Notes under the pieces: generated by a model
The model's database searches: none
What the model was told of the DNA's origin: nothing
Seen by the model: only the letters and a program-made list of their open reading frames with translations
Shown: piece after piece, positions 1 through 7,652 of the stretch
How the letters are laid out: the number at the start of each line of letters is the position of its first letter
Numbering within the stretch: position 1 is the first letter of the stretch
NCBI RefSeq assembly: GCF_002367995.1
Contig: NZ_AP018207.1
Span: 7,674,199 to 7,738,198, forward strand
Length of the DNA: 64,000 nt
Source of the DNA: Calothrix brevissima NIES-22
GTDB taxonomy: Bacteria; Cyanobacteriota; Cyanobacteriia; Cyanobacteriales; Nostocaceae
Direction: 5' to 3'
Program-made: the position numbers and the translations under genes

Positions 1-759
1 GTGATTGCCACCCAGTTAACAGGTGCTAATGGTAGCTACTTATTTAATAATCTCCAAGCGGGCAGTTATACTGTACAGGTAGATACCAGTACCTTACCCA
101 ATGGCACTATCCTCACTGGCGATCCTGATGGTAGTAACGATAACAGATCCCTAGTTACCCTAACCGCAGGTGAGAACAACCTCGGCCAGGACTTTGGTTA
201 TCGATTCCCAACAGCGCCAACAGCTATCCAAGTTAGAGTTGCAACTAGTAGCGATGATGCTGAACAAAGTTCTTCTGGAAGCATGAGTTTGACCAGTACA
301 GATTTAGAACTTATTAATGATGGCGGCGATCAACTTGTAGGTTTACGTTTTGTCGGCGTGAATATTCCTCAAGCAGCAACAATCACTAATGCTTATATTC
401 AATTTAAGGTTGATGAACGAACCTCAGTAGCAACTAACCTGATAATTCACGGACAAGATGTGGATAATGCTGGCACATTCACCACGACTAGAGGAGATAT
501 TTCTTCCCGTACCCTCACAGATGCTAATGCTGTCTGGAATTCTGTACCCACCTGGAATACAGTGGGTGCAGCAGGTGTCGATCAACGTACTTCCAATCTG
601 GCTGCGGTGATTCAAGAAATTGTCAATCGTCCTGGTTGGAGTAGCGGTAATGCGCTGGCGACAATTATTAGCGGTACAGGTCATCGAGTGGCGGAAGCCT
701 TTGATGGCGACCAACTCGGCGCGCCTTCACTCTATGTAGAGTTTATCGCCAATCAATAA
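1..759 (+). CDS. C-terminal part of a large secreted SdrD-B-type surface protein (5' end outside window)
   Basis: The frame is open from the first base, so the gene starts upstream; the GTG at position 1 is probably internal. Residues about 8-68 resemble the end of an SdrD-B/Cna-B-like beta domain (GSYLFNNLQAGSYTV, then DPDGSNDN and DFGYRF). Residues about 75-252 form a second beta-rich domain with the motifs AYIQFKVDE, WNSVPTWN, VIQEIVNRPGW and a closing APSLYVEF. This second type recurs at the ends of very large cyanobacterial and marine surface proteins. There is no membrane anchor or PEP-CTERM tail, so release or a type I-like export route is possible. No catalytic residues are evident. 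A GC-rich hairpin follows 38 bases after the stop. The domain assignment is from memory of the families; the function (adhesion or matrix) is inferred. Confidence 0.75.
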   Translation: MIATQLTGANGSYLFNNLQAGSYTVQVDTSTLPNGTILTGDPDGSNDNRSLVTLTAGENNLGQDFGYRFPTAPTAIQVRVATSSDDAEQSSSGSMSLTSTDLELINDGGDQLVGLRFVGVNIPQAATITNAYIQFKVDERTSVATNLIIHGQDVDNAGTFTTTRGDISSRTLTDANAVWNSVPTWNTVGAAGVDQRTSNLAAVIQEIVNRPGWSSGNALATIISGTGHRVAEAFDGDQLGAPSLYVEFIANQ

Positions 760-797
760 GTAAAAGGTAAGTAGATCCGCAACTCACAAGCCTTTTT

Positions 798-821
798 CCC
801 CTCCCCGTTTACGGGGAGGGG
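798..821 (+). terminator. GC-rich perfect hairpin after the surface-protein gene
   Basis: Arms CCCCTCCCCG (798-807) and CGGGGAGGGG (812-821) pair perfectly around a TTTA loop. The downstream sequence (ATGTTTTAGTTTTAG) is T-rich but not a clean U-tract. It is the likely transcription end of the preceding gene, although the same kind of hairpin also occurs in cyanobacteria as a dispersed repeat. Confidence 0.55.
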
Positions 822-1020
822 ATGTTTTAGTTTTAGACAAAACTGGGGTGGGGTAACGCGGATCTTAATGGTAGAGAATTTGAGGGTAGTGATAAAATAT
901 CGGGCATGGGTTGATTGTGGCTTTTGAGTTGTCGTTTGGGAAGACAATAACTCTACTACATCAGCTCTCTCTCTTCAGCCTCTTATTTTGGCAAAGGTAT
1001 TGTGGATGAAGGGACATTAC

Positions 1021-1127
1021 ATACAGCGAATTGCAAGTTGGTGAGGTACAAATAATCGTTGATTGTAGGGGCATTGGCACTGCCATGCCCCGAAGCGCGT
1101 ACCTCATTTACCTAAAATATGCTGTAT
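1021..1127. mobile_element. Possible MITE (imperfect 29-bp terminal inverted repeats)
   Basis: The ends are inverted copies: ATACAGC...TGAGGTAC at 1021-1049 and GTACCTCA...GCTGTAT at 1099-1127, about 21 of 29 positions pairing. Inside is a second hairpin (GGGGCATTGGCA / TGCCATGCCCC, 1068-1091). There is no coding capacity and no clear direct target duplication. The nested symmetry fits a small non-autonomous element or a structured repeat. The rest of the 760-1155 gap holds nothing else that I recognise. Confidence 0.45.
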
Positions 1128-1155
1128 AGCCCATTACCTCTTTGTTCATGTTTCT

Positions 1156-1581
1156 GTGGAACCTAATAACCAAGATTTAGCAACCTTTGCTAAATTAATT
1201 GCTGTGCCAGATGTGGCGATTTATCTTCAGCAGCAAGAAGCTGTTTTAATTGAGAGAACTTTAACCAGGGGACATAAACGAATTCCCAATATTTCCTATG
1301 CGCAAGTAGAGAAGTTTATTAGATTTACTGTATCTACTCTTGAGGAAATAGTCAAATTTTCTACTATTAAAAATAATGTATTAATAGTAAATTGCGATCG
1401 CAAAATTCACCCAGTGCAAGATAATCAAAATAATTCATCACTGCTGTTAGCGAGGAAACTACTAGAACAAGGAATAAATATAGCGAATCAGGAGAGTATA
1501 GAGGAAATTAGTCTTATACAACAGGGGCTAGGGGCTAGGAAGGGAGACAAGGAGGACAAGGGAGACAAGGAGGACAAATGA
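1156..1581 (+). CDS. Hypothetical protein with repeat-derived C-terminal tail
   Basis: This 141-residue protein is not recognised. The start is GTG with no obvious ribosome binding site, and the ATG at 1148 is in another frame. Residues 1-120 look like a soluble, mainly helical protein (QLATF..., YAQVEKFIRFTVSTLEEIVKF) of normal composition. The last 12 residues are two copies of GDKEDK, encoded by two exact 18-bp repeats at 1542-1577, and coding runs straight into an (ACAAATG)n tract. The original stop was therefore probably lost and the gene now ends in spreading repeat DNA. It lies 75 bases before galE on the same strand; a functional link is not evident. Confidence 0.5.
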   Translation: MEPNNQDLATFAKLIAVPDVAIYLQQQEAVLIERTLTRGHKRIPNISYAQVEKFIRFTVSTLEEIVKFSTIKNNVLIVNCDRKIHPVQDNQNNSSLLLARKLLEQGINIANQESIEEISLIQQGLGARKGDKEDKGDKEDK

Positions 1582-1615
1582 CAATTGTACAGACAAATGA
1601 CAAATGACAAATGAC
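1542..1615. repeat. Tandem 18-bp repeat followed by (ACAAATG)n heptamers
   Basis: Two exact copies of an 18-bp unit beginning GGGAGACAAGG lie at 1542-1559 and 1560-1577. A heptamer tract with unit ACAAATG follows (about 1592-1615). Such tracts are typical of intergenic DNA in heterocystous cyanobacteria; here the first part is translated as the tail of the preceding gene. Confidence 0.8.
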
Positions 1616-1656
1616 TAATGACTTAGGTTGCATTTAATCGATCGGGGTGAAAATCT

Positions 1657-2658
1657 ATGACACATCAAATTCTCGTCACTGGGGGAGCGGGTTATATCGG
1701 TTCCCATGTAGTACGCCAGCTAGGAGAAGCAGGGTATGACGTAGTAGTTTATGATAACTGCTCTACAGGTGTTGCTACTGCGGTGCTTGCGGGAAAATTG
1801 GTGGTTGGAGATTTAGCAGATATTGAGAGTTTGTACCGCACTTTTGCCGCAAATAAATTTGCAGCAGTTTTACATTTTGCTGCTAGTACAGTGGTTCCTG
1901 AATCTGTCGCCCAGCCCTTAGATTATTATGCAAATAATACTCGCAATACTTTAAATTTATTGCGTTGTTGTCAAACTTTTGGAGTCAAAAAATTAGTATT
2001 TTCTAGTACCGCAGCCGTATATGGCAATCCGGAAGAAAGTCCAGTATCAGAATCATTTCCCACCATCCCCATTAATCCCTATGGACGCTCGAAATTAATA
2101 AGTGAGTGGATGATTCAAGATTATGGATTAGCTTCAGAATTACAATATATAATTTTACGCTATTTCAATGTGGCTGGTGCCGATCCAGCAATGCGGATTG
2201 GTCAATTTACTCCCAATGCAACACATTTAATTAAAGTAGCTTGTGAAGCAGCTTTAGGTAAACGACCCTCGTTGAGTATCTTTGGTATCGATTTTCCCAC
2301 AGCTGATGGCACAGGCATTCGCGATTATATCCATGTAGAAGATTTAGCAACAGCGCACATAGATGCATTGCGGTATTTACAAGCGGGGGGTAAGAGTCGG
2401 GTACTGAATTGCGGTTATGGATATGGTTACAGTGTGCGCCAAGTCATAGCCAAGGTGAAGGAATTTTCGGGAGTGGATTTCCCGGTAATTGAAGCACCAA
2501 GACGCTTGGGAGATCCAGCTTGTGTGGTAGCTGCATCAGAGGAGATTCGTAAACTGTTGGGATGGAAGCCGCAATACGATCGCCTGGATGCAATTGTAGA
2601 GACAGCTTTAGAGTGGGAGAAGAAGCGAACTCACACAAAATCAAGCTTTAAGGCGTAA
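1657..2658 (+). CDS. galE: UDP-glucose 4-epimerase
   Basis: This 333-residue extended short-chain dehydrogenase (SDR) is of normal length for GalE and interconverts UDP-glucose and UDP-galactose in the cytoplasm with bound NAD. The Rossmann motif TGGAGYIGSH is at residues 8-17, the SSTAAVYG serine segment at about 116-123, and the catalytic YxxxK pair is Tyr142/Lys146. The substrate-side motifs YFNVAGAD and RDYIHVEDLA are also present. A GGGGTGA purine stretch sits about 8 bases before the ATG. The gene converges with hypB. It can supply UDP-galactose for polysaccharides such as those of the cluster at 27-57 kb, but it is not physically part of that cluster. Confidence 0.93.
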   Translation: MTHQILVTGGAGYIGSHVVRQLGEAGYDVVVYDNCSTGVATAVLAGKLVVGDLADIESLYRTFAANKFAAVLHFAASTVVPESVAQPLDYYANNTRNTLNLLRCCQTFGVKKLVFSSTAAVYGNPEESPVSESFPTIPINPYGRSKLISEWMIQDYGLASELQYIILRYFNVAGADPAMRIGQFTPNATHLIKVACEAALGKRPSLSIFGIDFPTADGTGIRDYIHVEDLATAHIDALRYLQAGGKSRVLNCGYGYGYSVRQVIAKVKEFSGVDFPVIEAPRRLGDPACVVAASEEIRKLLGWKPQYDRLDAIVETALEWEKKRTHTKSSFKA

Positions 2659-2814
2659 GCCAGAGTAATTCATCACCAAAAGTCGCTATTTTAGGCGGCC
2701 CAGTTTTGCACCAGCTGCGATTTGACGATTGTTCAAAATCATGATGATGCTGCGGAATTTCTCGCCACTGGGGTGCACTTTTGTGGGATAGTTCAGTATC
2801 AATAAAATTTGACT

Positions 2815-3678
2815 TTAAGTCACAAGATTGTACGAATCTCCCACCTTTTGCGATAGCCAAGCATACCAACTATCTAAGCCTGCGCCTGTAGTCGATGAAA
2901 CTTGAAAAATCTCAATTTCTGGATTAACTTGGCGTGCATATTCTATGCATTTTTGCACGTTAAATTGTACATAAGGTAGCAAATCAATTTTTGTGAGCAT
3001 CATCACCTGACTAGCACGAAACATGTGAGGATATTTGATAGGCTTATCTTCTCCTTCCGTTACAGAAAGAATGACGACTTTCGCCTGTTCTCCTAAATCA
3101 AATAACGCGGGACAAACTAAATTACCCACATTCTCAATCATCACCACTGAATTTAATGGCGGGTTGAGTTGTTGTAAGCCTCTTTCAATCATTGATGCAT
3201 CTAAATGACAGCCTGTACCCGTGTTAATTTGCACAACTTTACAGCCTGTCTCTTGAATTTTTTTGGCATCATTTGTTGTTTCTTGATCGCCTTCAATGAC
3301 ACTAATAGATAATTGCGGCTGTAAATCATGAATCGTGCGTGTTAATAATGTAGTTTTCCCCGAACCGGGAGAACTCATTAAATTTAAAGCGAGGATATTT
3401 CGCCCTTTAAACCAGCCGCGATTTTGGGCAGCGAGTAAATTATTTTTTGTTAAAATATCTTGTTCTAAGGATATAGTTGTGCCATGCATTTTCGCATGAA
3501 TTGCTGATGCTTCTGTATGGGTATCATGATTGTGACTGTGAGTAATTACAGTCCCATCAGGTAAAGTATGAGTATGAGTATGCTCGTGATTATGGTGATG
3601 ATGATGTTCAACTTCACCAGTCGCTAAATTAGTAACTTTGCTTTCTCCATCTTCAGAACAACCGCAGGTTACACACAT
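2815..3678 (-). CDS. hypB: Hydrogenase nickel-insertion GTPase HypB
   Basis: This 287-residue SIMIBI-class GTPase delivers nickel to the large subunit of [NiFe]-hydrogenase together with HypA. The N-terminal CxxCGC nickel site is at residues 2-7. A histidine-rich nickel store occupies about 25-61. The P-loop (SPGSGKTT) is at 103-110, and EGDQET, ENVGNLVCPA and TKIDLL follow as the other G motifs. Its start overlaps the end of hypA by 10 bases, so translation is probably coupled. It is the last gene of the hyp run and ends about 155 bases from the convergent galE stop. No strong terminator is visible between them. Confidence 0.96.
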   Translation of the reverse strand: MCVTCGCSEDGESKVTNLATGEVEHHHHHNHEHTHTHTLPDGTVITHSHNHDTHTEASAIHAKMHGTTISLEQDILTKNNLLAAQNRGWFKGRNILALNLMSSPGSGKTTLLTRTIHDLQPQLSISVIEGDQETTNDAKKIQETGCKVVQINTGTGCHLDASMIERGLQQLNPPLNSVVMIENVGNLVCPALFDLGEQAKVVILSVTEGEDKPIKYPHMFRASQVMMLTKIDLLPYVQFNVQKCIEYARQVNPEIEIFQVSSTTGAGLDSWYAWLSQKVGDSYNLVT

Positions 3679-4010
3679 ACTTCCTCTATTTCAATTTCTT
3701 TAATTTTCAGTTCTTCACCAGCTATTAAATTCAATTGCACGCTACCACATTGACAAACGCCAAAAGGTTTTTCTAAAGGTATTTTTGCACCACATTGACG
3801 ACATTCTGCCAAACCAGGAATTTCTAAAATTTCTAATTTCGCTCCTGCTAAAACTGTATCTTGAGCGCAAATATCAAAACAAAAGCGAATAGCATCAGGC
3901 ATAATAGCTGATAACTTGCCAATTTCTAATAATACTCGGCTGACTTTTTTACCATTGGCATGTTCTTGAACAATCGCTACAACATTTTGCGTAATTCCTA
4001 GTTCATGCAT
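3669..4010 (-). CDS. hypA: Hydrogenase nickel metallochaperone HypA
   Basis: This 113-residue protein is full length for HypA, which binds nickel through the N-terminal MHE motif (Met1, His2, Glu3, all present) and hands it to hydrogenase with HypB. The structural zinc site is built from C70xxC73 and a second pair that reads C86-Q-C88, i.e. CxC rather than the common CxxC. This may be normal for the cyanobacterial subfamily, but it is a visible departure from the textbook motif. The C-terminus ends in an acidic helix and VCV. It overlaps hypB and lies 19 bases after hypE. Confidence 0.95.
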   Translation of the reverse strand: MHELGITQNVVAIVQEHANGKKVSRVLLEIGKLSAIMPDAIRFCFDICAQDTVLAGAKLEILEIPGLAECRQCGAKIPLEKPFGVCQCGSVQLNLIAGEELKIKEIEIEEVCV

Positions 4011-4029
4011 AGAAAATATCTATTAAACA

Positions 4030-5133
4030 TTAACAAATGCGTGGTAATTGATCGCCAACTAACATATCAACAATTCTTTCTGCATTGAATACAGTTTTTA
4101 ATAAAACCACACCTGGCGGCGAAGCTGATACTTCCGCAATAATTGCTGCATCTTTGCCAGCAGGATGAGATTTCATTGCTGATAAAACAGCTTCAGCATA
4201 TTTTTTTGGTACTACTGCTACTACCTTACCTTCATTCGCTAAATATAAAGGATCTAAACCTAAAATTTCGCAAACTCCTTTCACTTCTTCCCGTACAGGT
4301 ATAGATTTTTCATCAAGGCGAATTCCTACATTAGAACTGAGAGCAAATTCATTTAATACTGTCGCTAAACCGCCCCTTGTTGCATCGCGCATTGCATGAA
4401 CTTCTGGACAAACTTTAAGGATATTAGCAACTAAATTATGCAACGGTTGACAGTCACTTTCAATATCAGTATCTAAAGCTAATTCGCCTCTAGCAATTAA
4501 AATTGCTGCCCCATGATTGCCCAATTCACCATTAATAATTACCACATCTCCTGGTTGAACTTTTTGGGCAGAAATTTCTACTCCTTTAGGTATTACACCA
4601 ATCCCAGCCGTGTTAATAAATAATTTATCCGCCGCACCCCGATGCACAACTTTAGTGTCACCGGTGACAATTTGAATATCAGCTTTTCTCGCAGCAGCTT
4701 GCATACTAGCCGCTACTCGGCGTAAGGTTTCTGTTGGTAATCCTTCTTCTAAGATTACACTACAGGTAAGATATAAGGGTTTAGCACCACTCACGGCTAA
4801 ATCATTGACTGTACCGTTAACGGCTAATTCACCAATATCACTACCAGGAAAAAATAGCGGATCTACAACATAAGAATCTGTGGTAAAAGCTAGTCTATCT
4901 CCCTGTGACATAAGATGGGCTAAATTAAAACTAGCTTGGTCTTCTAATTGAGAAAGAATGGGATTATCAAAACTTTTAACAAAAATCTCATCTATTAAAT
5001 CGCGCATGGCTTTACCACCACTACCATGTGCGAGAGTAATATGAGTATCTCGTACTTTACCTTGGCGACGGCGAACTTTTTCTAGCTTTTGAAATAGGGA
5101 ATTTTGGGCTGAGGTATTTGGTGATAAATCCAT
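4030..5133 (-). CDS. hypE: Hydrogenase cyanide-ligand synthesis protein HypE
   Basis: HypE belongs to the AIR-synthase-like ATPase family and dehydrates the carbamoyl group that HypF places on its C-terminal cysteine, giving the thiocyanate used for the Fe-CN ligands. The essential C-terminal PRIC is present. The body shows HGSGGKAMRDLI near the N-terminus, TDSYVVDPLFFPG, and the DTKVV and ATRGGLATVLNE motifs. The frame stays open 16 codons further upstream, but that extension encodes STVNSQQ twice and is a translated (TTGACTG)n heptamer tract. I therefore place the start at the ATG at 5133 (MDLSPNT), giving 367 residues. The gene is followed by hypA after 19 bases. Confidence 0.95.
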   Translation of the reverse strand: MDLSPNTSAQNSLFQKLEKVRRRQGKVRDTHITLAHGSGGKAMRDLIDEIFVKSFDNPILSQLEDQASFNLAHLMSQGDRLAFTTDSYVVDPLFFPGSDIGELAVNGTVNDLAVSGAKPLYLTCSVILEEGLPTETLRRVAASMQAAARKADIQIVTGDTKVVHRGAADKLFINTAGIGVIPKGVEISAQKVQPGDVVIINGELGNHGAAILIARGELALDTDIESDCQPLHNLVANILKVCPEVHAMRDATRGGLATVLNEFALSSNVGIRLDEKSIPVREEVKGVCEILGLDPLYLANEGKVVAVVPKKYAEAVLSAMKSHPAGKDAAIIAEVSASPPGVVLLKTVFNAERIVDMLVGDQLPRIC

Positions 5134-5135
5134 TG

Positions 5136-5180
5136 ATTGTTGACTGTTGACTGTTGACTGTTGACTGTTGACTGTTGACA
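5136..5180. repeat. (TTGACTG)n heptamer tract at the hypE 5' end
   Basis: About six tandem copies of the heptamer TTGACTG lie immediately upstream of hypE. They keep an open frame into the gene and could be mistaken for its N-terminus. A second short copy (5205-5242) touches the end of the next gene, whose last residues STVNSQ are again repeat-encoded. Confidence 0.85.
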
Positions 5181-5182
5181 AC

Positions 5183-5202
5183 AGACGCGATTAATCGCGT
5201 CT
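5183..5202. repeat. Perfect 20-bp palindrome
   Basis: AGACGCGATTAATCGCGTCT is its own reverse complement, embedded between two heptamer tracts upstream of hypE. A half copy (AGAGACGCGAT) occurs at about 7236 between hypD and hypC. It is probably a dispersed palindromic repeat rather than an operator. Confidence 0.6.
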
Positions 5203-5220
5203 CTAACAACTGACTATTAA

Positions 5221-5634
5221 CTATTGACTATTGACTGTTGACTCTTTCAGAAAAAGTTGCGACCAGGTAACAAAAATTAACAGAGGAATAGCGCTAACTG
5301 ATTCTAATAAAATTAAGGTGTTCATTTTTAATGATAGATGCCACATTGGGGTAATAATATATTGCCCTAAAGTTATTTGGCTCATAATAATATAGATATA
5401 AAGGCAGAAATATGCTGATAAAAATGCCCTTTTAATATATAGATAATAACCTGCTATACATAAAGGTGTCATAACTAGCCAAAGAGAATGTGTAATTTGG
5501 GGTGTAAATAAAGATGTTTCTGGATATTCATCAAAGAAAATAATATGATCGGCGTAATGTACAATGGAAACAAATATATTAATGGCTATTAAAATAAGTA
5601 ACCAAATTTGGCGCTGATTATAGGTTGTATGCAT
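5221..5634 (-). CDS. Small four-helix membrane protein in the hyp run
   Basis: The start is placed at the ATG at 5634 (MHTTYNQRQ), because GCGGGGAA sits about 6 bases upstream; an in-frame ATG at 5676 is possible. The product of about 137 residues has four hydrophobic segments (around residues 9-30, 49-66, 75-96 and 105-128) and is likely an inner-membrane protein. I do not recognise the family. The last residues (STVNSQ) come from a heptamer repeat, so the true C-terminus may have been extended. It lies between the tautomerase-like gene and hypE, where as I recall Nostoc PCC 7120 has no extra gene. A hydrogenase role is not implied by the sequence. Confidence 0.6.
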   Translation of the reverse strand: MHTTYNQRQIWLLILIAINIFVSIVHYADHIIFFDEYPETSLFTPQITHSLWLVMTPLCIAGYYLYIKRAFLSAYFCLYIYIIMSQITLGQYIITPMWHLSLKMNTLILLESVSAIPLLIFVTWSQLFLKESTVNSQ

Positions 5635-5696
5635 AGAGATTCCCCGCAATTTTTTATCCGTGATTGATAAGGGCACAACAATGTTGTGCCCCTGAT

Positions 5697-5912
5697 TTAT
5701 CTACCTGATTCATCGTGTCTACCACGATGTCTATCACACAGTAACTCGCCATTTACAGCCCAGCTTTCTCGTTCAAATTCATCAATATGAATGGTAATCC
5801 ATTCGGGCTTGGTATCTAAAGCTGCAACTAAAGCGTTAGTAATGGCTTCTACTAATCGCCGCTTTTTTTCAATGGAATGTCCTCTGGCAATTTTAACTGT
5901 AACAAATGGCAT
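5697..5912 (-). CDS. 4-oxalocrotonate tautomerase-like small protein
   Basis: From the ATG at 5912 this is a 71-residue protein starting MPFVTVKIARG. Pro2 would become the N-terminal catalytic proline of the tautomerase superfamily once Met is removed. GAGGAGA lies about 8 bases upstream, which decides this start over the ATG five codons earlier. The family's beta-alpha-beta fold is visible (VTVKIARG, then a charged helix RRLVEAITNALVAAL, then WITIHIDEF). The C-terminus is slightly longer than usual and polar (CDRHRGRHDESGR). As I recall, a homologue lies between hypD and hypE in Nostoc PCC 7120. It has no established role in hydrogenase maturation. Confidence 0.85.
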   Translation of the reverse strand: MPFVTVKIARGHSIEKKRRLVEAITNALVAALDTKPEWITIHIDEFERESWAVNGELLCDRHRGRHDESGR

Positions 5913-5944
5913 AAAATGTCTCCTCAAATGTGTGGTTGAGTTAG

Positions 5945-7129
5945 CTATACCAAAGATGTACTACAGGATGGCAGAGGTTCTTGAGATAATGGTAGCTTTG
6001 GTTTTTCTGGCATTGTATTTTTGGCAATGGTAGAGAGTCTGCCATATTTATAATAGGCAGCGCAAGCACCTTCAGAAGATACCATACAAGTTCCAATTGG
6101 TGTTTCTGGAGTGCAAGCTGTACCAAATACTTTACATTGCCAAGGTTTTAATACTCCCTTAAGAATTTCTCCACATTTACAAGCTTTATGATCGGCAACT
6201 TTTATGTTAGGAATGGTAAATTTTAATTCAGCATCAAATTGAGCGTATTCTGGGCGAATTTGTAACCCAGATTCAGGAATATCACCTAAACCGCGCCACT
6301 CAAATTGTTCTCGCGCCACGAAAACTTGATTGATAGCAGCTAGCGCAGTTTGATTTCCGGCGGGTTGTACTATGCGATTATATTGGTTCTCGACTTCGCA
6401 ACGATTTTCTAATATTTGTTGCAATAACATCCAAATAGATTGGAGTATGTCTAAAGGTTCAAAGCCAGAGACAACTATTGGCTTATGATATTGTTGAGGA
6501 ATAAATTGATAAGGGTCAGTACCAATTACCATGCTGACATGACCAGGCCCGACAAATCCATCTAGTTGTAAGTCAGGATTATCTAGTAGTGCTTTTAAGG
6601 CGGGAATCACAAGAACGTGATTGCAAAACATACTAAAGTTAGATATGTTTTCGGTAGCAGCTTGAAGAATTGTCAAGGCGGTACTGGGGGCTGTGGTTTC
6701 AAAACCAAGTCCAAAAAATACTATTTCTTTGTCGGGGTTGTCTTTGGCGATTTGCAAACTATCTAGGGGCGAGTACACCATGCGAATATCTGCCCCTGTC
6801 GCTCTGGCTTGCAATAAGCTAGTATGAGAACCAGGAACGCGCATGGCATCGCCAAAGGTGGTGAAGATGACGTTATCATGTTCACAGATAGCGATCGCAT
6901 CATCTATTCTCCCCTTTGGCATGACACATACCGGACAACCAGGCCCGTGTATTAATTCAATGCGATCGGGTAAAATCTCTTCGATACCATACTTAAATAT
7001 AGAATGGGTATGCCCGCCGCATACCTCCATGATTTTTATGGGTTTTTCTAGCTGTTGGCTTAATTTGGTAATTTCACGGCGTAAACCTTCAGCTTTTTCC
7101 GGTTCACGGAATTCATCAACGTATTTCAT
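5945..7129 (-). CDS. hypD: Hydrogenase Fe(CN)2CO assembly scaffold HypD
   Basis: This 394-residue [4Fe-4S] protein is the scaffold on which, with HypC, the Fe(CN)2CO unit is assembled. The conserved motifs are present: CGGHTHSI (Cys37 and its histidines), GPGCPVC (Cys65 and Cys68) and GFETTAP in the middle. The C-terminal cysteine-rich region CKCGEILKG ... CKVFGTACTP ... GTCMVSSEGACAAYYKYG provides the cluster ligands. The length is slightly above the usual ~375-380 because of a proline/serine-rich tail (about 20 residues). The gene follows hypC after a 212-base gap that contains heptamer repeats, and it precedes the tautomerase-like gene by 32 bases. Confidence 0.96.
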   Translation of the reverse strand: MKYVDEFREPEKAEGLRREITKLSQQLEKPIKIMEVCGGHTHSIFKYGIEEILPDRIELIHGPGCPVCVMPKGRIDDAIAICEHDNVIFTTFGDAMRVPGSHTSLLQARATGADIRMVYSPLDSLQIAKDNPDKEIVFFGLGFETTAPSTALTILQAATENISNFSMFCNHVLVIPALKALLDNPDLQLDGFVGPGHVSMVIGTDPYQFIPQQYHKPIVVSGFEPLDILQSIWMLLQQILENRCEVENQYNRIVQPAGNQTALAAINQVFVAREQFEWRGLGDIPESGLQIRPEYAQFDAELKFTIPNIKVADHKACKCGEILKGVLKPWQCKVFGTACTPETPIGTCMVSSEGACAAYYKYGRLSTIAKNTMPEKPKLPLSQEPLPSCSTSLV

Positions 7130-7195
7130 ATTGTGATGGTGTGAGGAAGGGTGTTTACAGAGGAATCTTTTTATGAAAACGTTAAGGAAAAATAG

Positions 7196-7231
7196 TTGTC
7201 ATTTGTCATTTGTCATTTGTCATTTGTCATT
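7196..7231. repeat. (ATTTGTC)n heptamer tract between hypC and hypD
   Basis: About five tandem copies of ATTTGTC lie in the 212-base gap between hypC and hypD, followed by a partial AGAGACGCGAT palindrome half. No promoter or terminator was recognised in this gap. Confidence 0.85.
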
Positions 7232-7341
7232 TCTTAGAGACGCGATGAACCCTTGTCTGTACAATTGTCATTTATGATGGGGAAGGGTTTTGGTAGATTT
7301 GGTTGGTGGGAAATTATTGGTTGCAATTATGACTGACTAAA

Positions 7342-7587
7342 TTAGATATAGGTTGCTATTTCCTCTAACATTTTTAATGTTTCTGCGGCTTCTTGTTCGT
7401 TAATGCGATTCATCGCAAAGCCTACATGTACTAATACCCAATTACCAATACAAGCTTCTGGGGGATGTTGTTCGTCTACTATACAAGCGATGTTGACTTG
7501 GCGCTTCACACCACCTACATTGACTATCGCTAGTTTGTTATTATTGTCTGTGATTTCGACAATTTGACCGGGAATTCCTAAACACAT
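7342..7587 (-). CDS. hypC: Hydrogenase maturation chaperone HypC
   Basis: This 81-residue protein is of normal length. HypC carries the Fe(CN)2CO unit between HypD and the hydrogenase large-subunit precursor. The N-terminal MCLGIPGQI motif gives the essential Cys2 once Met is removed. The OB-fold core (VNVGGVKRQVNIACI) and the helical C-terminus (NEQEAAETLKMLEEIA) are visible. It lies 65 bases downstream of hypF on the same strand and so belongs to the same transcriptional run. Confidence 0.96.
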   Translation of the reverse strand: MCLGIPGQIVEITDNNNKLAIVNVGGVKRQVNIACIVDEQHPPEACIGNWVLVHVGFAMNRINEQEAAETLKMLEEIATYI

Positions 7588-7652
7588 TGGTATTTTCCTT
7601 GTGGGAGAGAAACGAACTACAGAGGCGCAGAAAATCTATCCAAAATATATAA

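Noticed and set aside
753-947. 64-codon minus-strand frame after the surface-protein gene
   Set aside because: It covers the terminator hairpin and intergenic DNA and has no coding character.
2810-2822. Small palindrome TGACTTTAAGTCA at the hypB stop as a terminator
   Set aside because: The arms are only 6 bp, AT-rich, and without a U-tract.
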